NCBI RefSeq assembly: GCF_003285015.1
Contig: NZ_QMFB01000031.1
Span: 1-64,000 of the forward strand
Length of the DNA stretch: 64,000 nt
From: Paenibacillus contaminans
GTDB taxonomy: Bacteria > Bacillota > Bacilli > Paenibacillales > NBRC-103111
Direction of reading: 5' to 3'
Each line of letters begins with the position of its first letter. The stretch's first letter is position 1. The notes under the pieces were generated by a model, which was not told where the DNA came from, searched no databases, and worked only from the letters and a program-made list of their open reading frames with translations. Of the stretch, positions 36,554 to 45,113 are shown one piece after another. The translations under genes and the position numbers were made by a program.

Positions 36554-38296
36554 ATGCATCTGCTCAATCGGCCCAATCTCAGCGTCAAAATTTTCCTGCT
36601 TGCCTTCCTCCCTATCGCAAGCCTGATCCTGCTGCTCGGATACGGCTCGCAGCAGTACGTTTTCCGCCAGTTTACGAACGAACAGACCCGCTATGTTTCC
36701 CATCTGCTCGAGCGCACCGACCTGCTGCTCAACCAATTCATGAAAGATCTGCAGGCCAACATGCTGGTCTTGTCCAAAGACGAGCGGCTGCTGTCGGAGC
36801 GTACGGATGAAGCAATCAAGTTGTTGGAAAACTATCGGCTGTTCTGGAACTACGACGTCAAAAATTTATATATCATCACCCCCGATGGAAGGATGACCGG
36901 CACGTCGGGCTACTTATGGGAAATCAAAGGCTATGATCATGTCAAGGCGATTCTCGAGAACGATCGGACGGGTCCTGCGTCGCCTTACTGGACGGAGCCG
37001 TATATGTCGCCGGTTTCCGATTATACGATTTCTTACGTCGTACGGCTTACTGGTTCCAAGGGCGAGTTTCGCGGCGTCCTGGTCGCCGATCTCGATATTC
37101 AGGGGATTTTGGCTGCCTATGGGGATTGGACCTATACCTCGCGGGAGGATCTGCTTATTCTCAGCGCCAAAAACAAGCCGCTCACCACCAACAATCCTTA
37201 CGTCACGTACGATGTGTTCCGGAAGGAATACGACATTACAGGACTCCCTCCCGATCTGATCGAACGGACGAGCAGGGAGGCGCATAAATTTCGGGACACG
37301 GAGGGGAATCCGCTTTACGTCACGCGAATGACCAGCAACAAATGGGGCTGGCAGGTTATGGCCGTGCTCAAGGAAGAGAAGCTCCACCAATCGGTCCGCT
37401 GGATCCGTACGTATGCTTTTGCCATCGGCCTGCTCGGCATTCCTTTGTCTCTCGTCATCTCGTTCTACTTATCCCGATCCATTACCCGGCCGCTGAAGCT
37501 GTTGACCCGGCAGATGAACAAAGTGAGCGAAGGCGATTTTCAGACGACGGTGGAGAATAGCTACCGGAACGAATTCGGCATCTTGGTCAGAACGTTCAAT
37601 AAAATGGTCGGGCGTATCAAGCAATTGATGGACGACCTGATCCGCTCGGAAAAGGCTAAGAAGCATTACGAGCTGAAAGTTCTTCAATCGCAAATCCAAC
37701 CTCATTTTTTGTATAACACATTGAATTCGATCAGTTATTTGTCCCGGCACGGCAAGTCGGACGAGGTCGACCAGATGATTACGAGCCTGGTGGCGTTGCT
37801 GCAGTTTCACCTGGATAAGATAGAGGAATTGGTCCCGCTATCCCAAGAAATCGAAGGCGTCCGGCATTACGGCTATTTGATGTCCGTGCGTTTCCCGGAT
37901 ATGTTCGTGCTGGAGTTGGATATCGAGGAGGAAGCGCTGCAGGTGCTCGTGCCTAAGTTTTCCGTCCAGCCGCTTGTCGAGAACAGCATTTTTCACGGAA
38001 TTCTGCCTTCCATGTCGCTCGGATCGATCGTAGTAAACAGCGAGGAAACGGATGGCGCCATACTGATTCGCGTGGCGGACGATGGGGTCGGTATGAGCGA
38101 AGAGCAGCTGTCGGTCTTGCTGGCGGAGGAGAGCGGGAGCGGAACTCCCGGCTATTATCACATGGGCGTGCGGAGCATTCACGATCGACTGGGTCTGTAC
38201 TACGGTCCGGGTTACGGATTAACGGTCAAAAGCAAGCCTGGCGGGGGAACCGTCGTCGAAATGCGCGTGCCCAAGCGTAATGACCCTGATGAATGA
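36554..38296 (+). CDS. YesM-like sensor histidine kinase
   Basis: A membrane sensor kinase of 580 residues. Transmembrane helices at about 12-32 and 285-306 flank an extracytoplasmic dCache-like sensing domain. A HAMP segment follows (SRSITRPLKLLTRQMNKV), then the His_kinase domain with phospho-accepting His384 in QIQPHFLYNTLNSI, and an ATPase domain with N-box PLVENSIFHGI and G-box ADDGVGM. YesM/YesN pairs beside LplABC transporters sense extracellular sugars. GGGGAGG lies upstream of the start. Confidence 0.93.
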   Translation: MHLLNRPNLSVKIFLLAFLPIASLILLLGYGSQQYVFRQFTNEQTRYVSHLLERTDLLLNQFMKDLQANMLVLSKDERLLSERTDEAIKLLENYRLFWNYDVKNLYIITPDGRMTGTSGYLWEIKGYDHVKAILENDRTGPASPYWTEPYMSPVSDYTISYVVRLTGSKGEFRGVLVADLDIQGILAAYGDWTYTSREDLLILSAKNKPLTTNNPYVTYDVFRKEYDITGLPPDLIERTSREAHKFRDTEGNPLYVTRMTSNKWGWQVMAVLKEEKLHQSVRWIRTYAFAIGLLGIPLSLVISFYLSRSITRPLKLLTRQMNKVSEGDFQTTVENSYRNEFGILVRTFNKMVGRIKQLMDDLIRSEKAKKHYELKVLQSQIQPHFLYNTLNSISYLSRHGKSDEVDQMITSLVALLQFHLDKIEELVPLSQEIEGVRHYGYLMSVRFPDMFVLELDIEEEALQVLVPKFSVQPLVENSIFHGILPSMSLGSIVVNSEETDGAILIRVADDGVGMSEEQLSVLLAEESGSGTPGYYHMGVRSIHDRLGLYYGPGYGLTVKSKPGGGTVVEMRVPKRNDPDE

Positions 38297-38304
38297 AAGC
38301 TTCG

Positions 38305-38471
38305 CTAGGGCGTGTCTGAATACTCCGAGGGGAGCAGATTTTGCCGAATTTTTGTTCTAGGCAAGGCGCGTTTGTGAAGGCGTACCGGGGGTACGTCAAG
38401 CAAACGGAACGAAGCATAGGGCGAAAAGGCGGTGAAAGATGACCCTGAGTGAGTTTTCAGACACGCCCTAG
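38305..38471. mobile_element. 167-bp MITE-like inverted-repeat element
   Basis: Ends are a 16-bp perfect inverted repeat, CTAGGGCGTGTCTGAA (38305-38320) and its complement (38456-38471). The CTAG at each tip could be part of the repeat or a target duplication. The interior has nested palindromes (GTACC/GGTAC, CGTTTG/CAAACG) and no gene. It lies between the kinase and regulator genes of one operon. Confidence 0.7.
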
Positions 38472-38528
38472 CTGCCGATACGTTTTTGCAAACCGCCCTA
38501 AACCGACAACCTGGAAGGAGGCAAGCAC

Positions 38529-40151
38529 ATGATTGCTCCCCATGATACCGAGCCCCCGCTGAAGGTTTTACTTGTTGACGACGAATATATGGTGCTGGAT
38601 ACCCTAATCTCCAAGGTCCGGTGGCAAACGCTCGGGATGGAGGTTGTCGCCACAGCCGCCAACGGAAAGCAAGCACTTGAAAAATGCGCGATGTATAAGC
38701 CCGAGCTGATCGTCACTGATCTTACGATGCCGGTGATGGACGGACTGGAGCTGATCGCAACGCTCAGACGGGATTTCCCCGACGTACGGTTCGCCGTCCT
38801 TACGGCTCACAAGGAGTTCGACTATGCCAAGCGTGCGGTTGATATGAAAGCGCTTAGTTATTTGCTGAAAACGCCGATGAATACCGAGGAAATCGAGCAT
38901 TCGCTGAAGGCTTGCGGCGAAACGATCCGCATGGAGAGAAGCCTGCACAGCCGCGCCCGCTATGCCGAGCAAATGATGGCGCAGCATATGTGGGAAATTC
39001 GCCGGCGGGCATTGGGGGATCTGCTGCGAGGGATGCATATCGGCGAGCGGCAGCTCGGGGAGCTGTTTCCATGGCTCGCCCGGTCGACCGCCAAACCGGT
39101 CGTTATCGGTATCTGCATGACGCTGCAGCGGCGGAATCAATTCTTTGCCCGCTACCCCGAATCGGACCGGCCGCTGCTCGATTATACAATGCTGCAGGCC
39201 GCATTCGAGATCGTTCGGGAACTGGCCGACGGCACCGTTCTGCCCCACCGGCCCGGAGAAGCGATGCTTGTCCTGTGCTTGCCCGCCTACGAGGGCAACG
39301 CGCAGAGCGAAGCAATCGTGCAGCAGCTGCATAACCGCTTGTCTCATTGGCTGAACAAGTATTTCGGCGTATCGGTTATTTTTGGCATCGGCTCCGCCTC
39401 CTCCGGCATCGCCTCCTTGCCAAAAACGCTCCAGGAGGCCATATTGGCCGCCGAGGTCGCTTTTTACGAGCAAGGACTGATCCATCGGCACATCGACTTT
39501 CAGACCAAAGTGCGGGACCTTATCGACGAACAGGACTGGATGCTCCTTGAGAACAAAACCCGCGCATCATGGAATTCCCAAACCGTCGAAGAACGGCTTG
39601 AAGGCTTGCGCGAGCTTAGGGCGTTCGTCGATGCTCGTCGTCCGCACCCTGACAAATTAAAGCGAAAAGTGGCGCAGTGGCTTGAAGAAACGGGCTCGAT
39701 TTCCTTAAACCGCAACGACTGGATTGCGCTTGCCGACAATTCCGCCATGGAGACTTGGTTCGAAACGCTGGAGACGCTTCTGGTCAGGCTGCCCCGCAGC
39801 GCATCGGCAATGTACGAGGGGCTTCACCCCGATATTCAGAAGGCGGTCGATTTTATCTTCCTGCATCTTGGAGAGAACCTCACCTTAACGCGGGTCGCCG
39901 AACATATCCATATGAACCCAAGCTACTTGAGCCATCTTTTTAAAGAAGCGACGGGGGACAATTTTCTCGACTTCGTCACGCTGCAGCGCATCGGAAAAGC
40001 CAAGGAATACTTGGCATCGGCAAAATTCAAAAACTATGAGCTGGCGGAGAAGATCGGGTTCGTCAGCTACCCTCATTTCTGCACGGTGTTCAAAAAAATA
40101 ACCGGACTGACCCCGAGCGAATACAAAAAAGGGGTTGTCCCAAAAGGGTAG
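38529..40151 (+). CDS. YesN-like response regulator with AraC-type DNA-binding domain
   Basis: A 540-residue regulator. The receiver domain has acidic residues D17/D18, phospho-acceptor Asp64 in IVTDLTMP and Lys114 in YLLKTPM (Thr replaces the usual Pro). A long middle region precedes a C-terminal AraC HTH pair (LTRVAEHIHMNPSYLSHLFK; YELAEKIGFVSYPHFCTVF). AAGGAGG precedes the ATG. The last eight codons (KGVVPKG and stop) lie inside the left inverted repeat of the adjacent element, so the natural C-terminus has probably been altered. Confidence 0.93.
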   Translation: MIAPHDTEPPLKVLLVDDEYMVLDTLISKVRWQTLGMEVVATAANGKQALEKCAMYKPELIVTDLTMPVMDGLELIATLRRDFPDVRFAVLTAHKEFDYAKRAVDMKALSYLLKTPMNTEEIEHSLKACGETIRMERSLHSRARYAEQMMAQHMWEIRRRALGDLLRGMHIGERQLGELFPWLARSTAKPVVIGICMTLQRRNQFFARYPESDRPLLDYTMLQAAFEIVRELADGTVLPHRPGEAMLVLCLPAYEGNAQSEAIVQQLHNRLSHWLNKYFGVSVIFGIGSASSGIASLPKTLQEAILAAEVAFYEQGLIHRHIDFQTKVRDLIDEQDWMLLENKTRASWNSQTVEERLEGLRELRAFVDARRPHPDKLKRKVAQWLEETGSISLNRNDWIALADNSAMETWFETLETLLVRLPRSASAMYEGLHPDIQKAVDFIFLHLGENLTLTRVAEHIHMNPSYLSHLFKEATGDNFLDFVTLQRIGKAKEYLASAKFKNYELAEKIGFVSYPHFCTVFKKITGLTPSEYKKGVVPKG

Positions 40152-40178
40152 TGCAGAATGGGCCAGTCCCAAAAATTA

Positions 40179-40242
40179 AACAAATAAGCTTCCAATTCCA
40201 CTGCAAATGTGGGATTGGAAGCTTATTTGTTTGCTGATTTTT
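40179..40242 (+). terminator. Long terminator hairpin after the response regulator
   Basis: A 23-bp stem (40179-40201 with 40209-40231), complete apart from one G-T wobble, with loop TGCAAAT, followed by TGCTGATTTTTC. It lies inside the inverted-repeat element. Confidence 0.75.
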
Positions 40243-40270
40243 CACTCAGCCTCATTCAGCCCGCTCTGAG

Positions 40271-41192
40271 CTGCCTAGCTGCAGCAGCGATTTAGCCCCA
40301 CTTTTTCGGGCTATTCGGCTTGAACCTAGCTGCAGCAGCGATTTAGCCCCACTTTTTCGGGCTATTCGGCTCGCTCCGAGCTGCAGCAGCGATTTAGCCC
40401 GACTTTTTCGGGCTATTCGGCTTGAACCTAGCTGCAGCAGCGATTTAGCCCCACTTTTTCGGGCTATTCGGCTCGCTCCTAGCTGCAGCAGCGATTTAGC
40501 CCCACTTTTTCGGGCTATTCGGCTTGCTCCTAGCTGCAGCAGCGATTTAGCCCCACTTTTTCGGGCTATTCGGCTCGCTCCGAGCTGCAGCAGCGATTTA
40601 GCCCGACTTTTTCGGGCTATTCGGCTTGAACCTAGCTGCAGCAGCGATTTAGCCCCACTTTTTCGGGCTATTCGGCTCGCTCCTAGCTGCAGCAGCGATT
40701 TAGCCCCACTTTTTCGGGCTATTCGGCTTGCTCCTAGCTGCAGCAGCGATTTAGCCCCACTTTTTCGGGCTATTCGGCTCGCTCCGAGCTGCAGCAGCGA
40801 TTTAGCCCGACTTTTTCGGGCTATTCGGCTTGAACCTAGCTGCAGCAGCGATTTAGCCCCACTTTTTCGGGCTATTCGGCTCGCTCCTAGCTGCAGCAGC
40901 GATTTAGCCCCACTTTTTCGGGCTATTCGGCTCGCTCCGAGCTGCAGCTACGATTTAGCCCGACTTTTTCGGGCTATTCGGCTCGCTCCGAGCTGCAGCA
41001 GCGATTTAGCCCCACTTTTCCGGGCTATTCGGCTCGCTCCTAGCTGCGGCTGCGATTTAGCCCGACTTTTTCGGGCTATTCGGCTTGCTCCTAGCTGCAG
41101 CAGCGATTTAGCCCCACTTTTTCGGGCTATTCGGCCCGCTCCTAGCTGCGGCTACGATTTAGCCCGACTTTTTCGGGCTATTAGGCTTGCTC
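40271..41192. repeat. Satellite of 18 copies of a 51-bp repeat
   Basis: Units start at 40281 and recur every 51 bp to 41148. Each has GCAGCAGCGATTTAGCCC, then C or G, ACTTTTTCGGGCTATTCGGC and a variable 8-base junction (TTGAACCT, TCGCTCCG, TCGCTCCT, TTGCTCCT). The G form makes a perfect AGCCCGA-CTTTT-TCGGGCT hairpin; the C form has a 5-bp stem. Units 3-6 recur as 7-10 and partly as 11-13, a 204-bp higher-order repeat. Copies toward the right end are more diverged. No gene. Confidence 0.95.
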
Positions 41193-41256
41193 CTTTTGGG
41201 ACAGCCCCTTTCAAAGGCGGAAAAAGCACGAACAAGCAGCGGAGGATATGTATGTT

Positions 41257-41306
41257 GAAAAACCGTTCGGCCAAGGGGGTGTCCAATCCCTCAAACCGAA
41301 CGGTTT
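41257..41306 (-). terminator. Terminator after the transporter/cNMP-binding fusion gene
   Basis: Minus strand: AACCGTTCGG (41296-41305) pairs with CCGAACGGTT (41261-41270), then TTTTTCAAC. Confidence 0.75.
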
Positions 41307-41313
41307 CTCACGT

Positions 41314-44300
41314 TCAACTGCGTGATTGCGTATCTTTCAGCCGTTCGGCGAGCACGCGCATCATGCTTTTCAAAACGCCCGTATGACGGAAGCAAAAAGC
41401 CAGCACTTGCTCCTTGGTCAGCTCCAGCAGTACGGTCCGGCCTTCGGCCGTACAGTCTGCGGAACGCGGCTCGTCGTCGATGATCGCCATTTCTCCGAAG
41501 CTCTCGCCTACTGCGAGCATGGCCAGCGTCTCCGCTCCGCGATGAACGCGGACGCCGCCCTCGATAATGCCGAACAGCGCGTCGCCTTCTTCGCCTGCGG
41601 CGCAAACGGTCTCGCCGGATTCGTAAACCGTTTCCTTGACCATGTGCGCCAGGCGTATGATGTCTTCCTGCGACGCATGAGCGAACAGCGCGATTTTTTG
41701 CAGAACAAGCATGCGCCGCAGCAAAATGCCGCTATCCGTTTGCGGCTGCTCCGCCGGCCGCTCGCGTTTGCCCGCCTCTTCGGATATGCCCGCCGCGGCC
41801 GCTGCCGCGAAGGAACCGGCCGACGCATCCTCCGGCATCACAGGGCTTTGCGAACTTCCGATTTTCCGGTTTACGGTGCGCAGCCTGCCGGATAATAATC
41901 GCATGAGCTCAAGCGCGATTTCCGACTTGTCGAAAGCCATCCCGTAAAACGCCTCGGACTCCAGCCGCCATAGCCGCATGGGGGATTCCGCCCGCACGGT
42001 AGCCATTCGGACGCTATGCGTGAGTACGGCCATTTCACCGAAGCACTCGCCGGGCTGCAGCGTACCTAGCGCCGTCCCCCCTTTCGAAACGACCGCCGTC
42101 CCTTCGCGAATGACATACAAGGAGTCGCCTTCCTCCAATTCGCGAATGATCGCTTCTCCCGCTTCCACATCGATCTGCTGCAAGCAGGCTGCAATCACCG
42201 ACAAGTCTTTACCCGACAAGCCGGCAAAGATGCCGACGTTCCGCAGAAGCGCAACCTGTTCGACCTGCTCGACTATCCGCTCCCGGCTTTCTTGCGGAAA
42301 GTCTTTCAAGTGCCGTCCGATTTCCGTCCACGCGCCGCTGTCCGGCGAGTTGAAAACGCCGTACGCGATACAAGTCCGCAGCCATTCGCCATCCCTTTCA
42401 TACAGCATGGCCAACCGGCTGTCGACAGCCTTGGCGGGCAGCTGCCGCTCGGGAGCAGGAGCGTAGGCCAGCATGTTTAGAACCGCCGTCCGGACAGCGC
42501 CGTGCAGAAGCTGGTCGGCCACTTCGGCCGCGTTCGCCTGCCTGCGTGCATCGCCCTTTTCCCAGCCCGTATGAACGGCTTGCACCGTTTTCGGATCATA
42601 CAGTAGAGCGAGCAGTTGAAAAACGCGGCGAACCGTCTGCAGCCTGTTCGCCTGTATGGTCTCGTTTGCGTAGCGAAAGCTCTCTATTCCCTGCAGGCCT
42701 TCGCCCTGTTCCGCATAGTGGGCGAACAAGGCCGCCTCCTGCAAAACAAGCCGCTCGACGAAGACGCGGTCTATTCCGCTCACGCGGCGGAATAGACGCG
42801 TCAAAGCGCTTAAATAAACGGAACGCAGCTCCGCCGTCGCCTGTTCGTAGTGACCGAGCAGCAGCTCGAAGGCGCGAATCGTCCCGACCCGCTCCAGCAC
42901 ATTCGGCAAATACACGGCAATATCCGCCGAAGTCTGGCCCTCGTCCGCTCCCTGTCTCATATAAAGCTCAAGCCTGGGAAGAAGCTCGTTCTCGTCGTAG
43001 CCGGCAAGCGCTTGCGCGGCTTGGTCGCGCGTTTCGCTCCGCTTCAGCAGGGGAACGATCGCCGGAATCATATCCGGGACGCGCAGCAAGCCCGCCGACT
43101 CCAGCGCGGCCATTCTCACGTTAGAAGATCGGTCCGAAAGAAGATTGAGAAGCGGCTTGTAGAAACCGGCGATTCCGATTTGGCCGAAAATAAGCGCGGC
43201 TTCCGCACGTTCCTCCTCCCTCTCGCTTTCCAGCATCGAGCGAAACGGGCCGACGGCGCGGAACATGCCCTCGATTCCGTAATATTTGATAAGTCCGGCG
43301 ATCGCCGCCGCTTTCATCCTTACTTCTTTTTCTACAAGCAGAGCGGCAATTCGCTCCAATTGCTCCGCATGGCCATATGCAGCAAGCGCCATTACGGCAT
43401 AAGGTTTTACACCGGTATCGGACGACCGCCATACCGCTTCCACATGCGGCTCCATACCAAGCGTCGCGTGACGCTCGATCCATTTCAGCCCTTCCACCCG
43501 AACCTCAGCCGCGGGATGCCGGAGCAAATCCGGCACATATGGCGCCAAGTCGAATGCATGAATGCTTTGCAATATTTTGAATGCGTATGCCGCTTGAATG
43601 GGATCCCGGCTCTGCAGCGCATCGGTGAGCACTTTGCGGCTGGCGCCGTCCATCAAATCGACGTCCGTCTCTTGGAAATCCAGCTCCCTCGTTTGCAGCG
43701 ACGAAAGCAGCGTTTCCATATACGGCCGTTTGACTTTGACAGCGGCGAGAATACACAGCGCTAGCAACCCGAGCACGATGAAGCTGAACTCCCGAATGTC
43801 CAAAAAAGCCGGCAGGATCATCAAGCTCACACCCGCAATCCCTTTGGCCCCGTTCCGGACGATGCCGTCCAAAAACGCCTTGGAACGGCTTCGGTGATCC
43901 GGAGAAATCGGGAACAGCACAAGCTGGCTGACTGACGAGTAGACGGTATCCCCGATCACCTTGTCGCTGCCTTTGACTGCCGCCGCTACGGCCAGCACCG
44001 GCATAACGAGCAGAGCGGAGGCGCCGACAAGCAAAACGGCCGGAAACACGAGTAATGCGGTCATCACCCCGAAACGGGAAATGATTTTACCGGAGACGAA
44101 CAGCTGCACGAGCAGCGCCAAAATACCGGATATGCCGTAAAAATTACCCATAAACCCGGCTAACGCTTCATTTTGCAGCGTGCTTCGCAGAACGACCTTG
44201 AATTGATAGTCGACAATCGTCAGCGAGAGCACGAGAGCGGCCGCTATGACAGCGACATATTTGAGATGCGGCACGCTGCGAAACAAGCCGCCGTTATCCT

Positions 44301-44991
44301 CGCGCTTGCGTTTGGCCCTCTCCCTCTTGCGGTCTGCCGGCTTCGCCGCCGCCATGGACACAGCTGCGGGATCGGACAGACGGCGGACGAGCAAACGCAC
44401 CCACAGCAAGCAAAGCAGCTGCAAGGCCGCGTAGACGAAAATCAGATTCAACGTCCCGAGCGGGTGAACGAGCGCCTTCAGGCCGAAGCCGCTGACGATT
44501 CCGCCGACGATTCCCCCGCTTCCCACGATGCCGATCATCCGCTTCGCTTTGCGCTGGTCCATCACCGATGTCGCAAGCTGCCAAAAGCAGACGATCATGA
44601 GAAAATTGAACACATCGTAACCGATGTACATCGCCGGATATATCCAGCTGAAACCGATGCCGGCAAGCATCCGGGTGACGATGACGAGTCCCGAAACCGC
44701 CAGGATGACGGTCAGGTTCAGCCGGTCCGGACGCAGCTTGCCGCTGTAGCGCTGATAGGCAATCCCCGCAAGCAGCAGCGCGGCGGACTGCGGCAAATAC
44801 ATGAAAGACAGCCGCGAAGCGTCGAAATGGCTTAAAAACAGCGTATCCGCCGCGGTTCTGCCGATCGTAGACGCTGAAACGACGCAAAACAAATAGCCGA
44901 ACAGGAGGAACGCTTTGGCATATTCCTCGCGGTCTGACGAAAACCTTCGAAGCAGCGCCTGCAGGGGCGCTTCAAAAACGGATGGCTTCAT
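41314..44991 (-). CDS. Npt1/Npt2-like transporter fused to HEAT repeats and two cyclic-nucleotide-binding domains
   Basis: A 1225-residue membrane protein. Residues ~25-425 form about twelve helices with the pattern of Npt1/Npt2 (TLC-type) nucleotide transporters (FWQLATSVMDQRKAKRMIGI; GSGGIVGGIVSGFG). Residues ~450-700 are helical HEAT-like repeats (VRVEGLKWIERHA; VRMAALESAGLL). Two cNMP-binding domains follow (~915-1040, ~1095-1215), each with a phosphate-binding cassette keeping Glu and Arg (FGEMAVLTHSVRMA; FGEMAIIDDEPRSA). An Ala/Glu-rich linker separates them. The start used is the ATG at 44991 with GGAG 13 bases upstream. The substrate and the nucleotide sensed are unknown. Appears to be a single-gene unit. 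Confidence 0.85.
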   Translation of the reverse strand: MKPSVFEAPLQALLRRFSSDREEYAKAFLLFGYLFCVVSASTIGRTAADTLFLSHFDASRLSFMYLPQSAALLLAGIAYQRYSGKLRPDRLNLTVILAVSGLVIVTRMLAGIGFSWIYPAMYIGYDVFNFLMIVCFWQLATSVMDQRKAKRMIGIVGSGGIVGGIVSGFGLKALVHPLGTLNLIFVYAALQLLCLLWVRLLVRRLSDPAAVSMAAAKPADRKRERAKRKREDNGGLFRSVPHLKYVAVIAAALVLSLTIVDYQFKVVLRSTLQNEALAGFMGNFYGISGILALLVQLFVSGKIISRFGVMTALLVFPAVLLVGASALLVMPVLAVAAAVKGSDKVIGDTVYSSVSQLVLFPISPDHRSRSKAFLDGIVRNGAKGIAGVSLMILPAFLDIREFSFIVLGLLALCILAAVKVKRPYMETLLSSLQTRELDFQETDVDLMDGASRKVLTDALQSRDPIQAAYAFKILQSIHAFDLAPYVPDLLRHPAAEVRVEGLKWIERHATLGMEPHVEAVWRSSDTGVKPYAVMALAAYGHAEQLERIAALLVEKEVRMKAAAIAGLIKYYGIEGMFRAVGPFRSMLESEREEERAEAALIFGQIGIAGFYKPLLNLLSDRSSNVRMAALESAGLLRVPDMIPAIVPLLKRSETRDQAAQALAGYDENELLPRLELYMRQGADEGQTSADIAVYLPNVLERVGTIRAFELLLGHYEQATAELRSVYLSALTRLFRRVSGIDRVFVERLVLQEAALFAHYAEQGEGLQGIESFRYANETIQANRLQTVRRVFQLLALLYDPKTVQAVHTGWEKGDARRQANAAEVADQLLHGAVRTAVLNMLAYAPAPERQLPAKAVDSRLAMLYERDGEWLRTCIAYGVFNSPDSGAWTEIGRHLKDFPQESRERIVEQVEQVALLRNVGIFAGLSGKDLSVIAACLQQIDVEAGEAIIRELEEGDSLYVIREGTAVVSKGGTALGTLQPGECFGEMAVLTHSVRMATVRAESPMRLWRLESEAFYGMAFDKSEIALELMRLLSGRLRTVNRKIGSSQSPVMPEDASAGSFAAAAAAGISEEAGKRERPAEQPQTDSGILLRRMLVLQKIALFAHASQEDIIRLAHMVKETVYESGETVCAAGEEGDALFGIIEGGVRVHRGAETLAMLAVGESFGEMAIIDDEPRSADCTAEGRTVLLELTKEQVLAFCFRHTGVLKSMMRVLAERLKDTQSRS

Positions 44992-45113
44992 GGACGATAA
45001 TCGACTCCTGCTTAAGGGTAGCATAGGCGGAAACCGGGACTAACGTCCCAGTTTCATACAGCTATACCAATTCATTATGGGAGCCTATTTTTCCTGCCGA
45101 TTTCCTATAAAAT

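Larger units (their letters stand above)
40128..41211. mobile_element. 1.08-kb element bounded by 20-bp inverted repeats
   Basis: AAAGGGGTTGTCCCAAAAGG (40128-40147) is matched in inverted orientation by 41192-41211 with one mismatch. CAAA flanks both ends (40124-40127, 41212-41215), a possible 4-bp target duplication. The ends resemble insertion-sequence termini, but no transposase is encoded; the interior is a hairpin terminator and the 51-bp repeat array. Confidence 0.6.

Noticed and set aside
38305-38471. Terminator between kinase and regulator
   Set aside because: The inverted repeat is 167 bp end to end with no T-tract after the distal arm; a mobile element fits better.
40271-41192. CRISPR array
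   Set aside because: The 51-bp units are contiguous and near-identical throughout; there are no unique spacers, and no cas genes are nearby.
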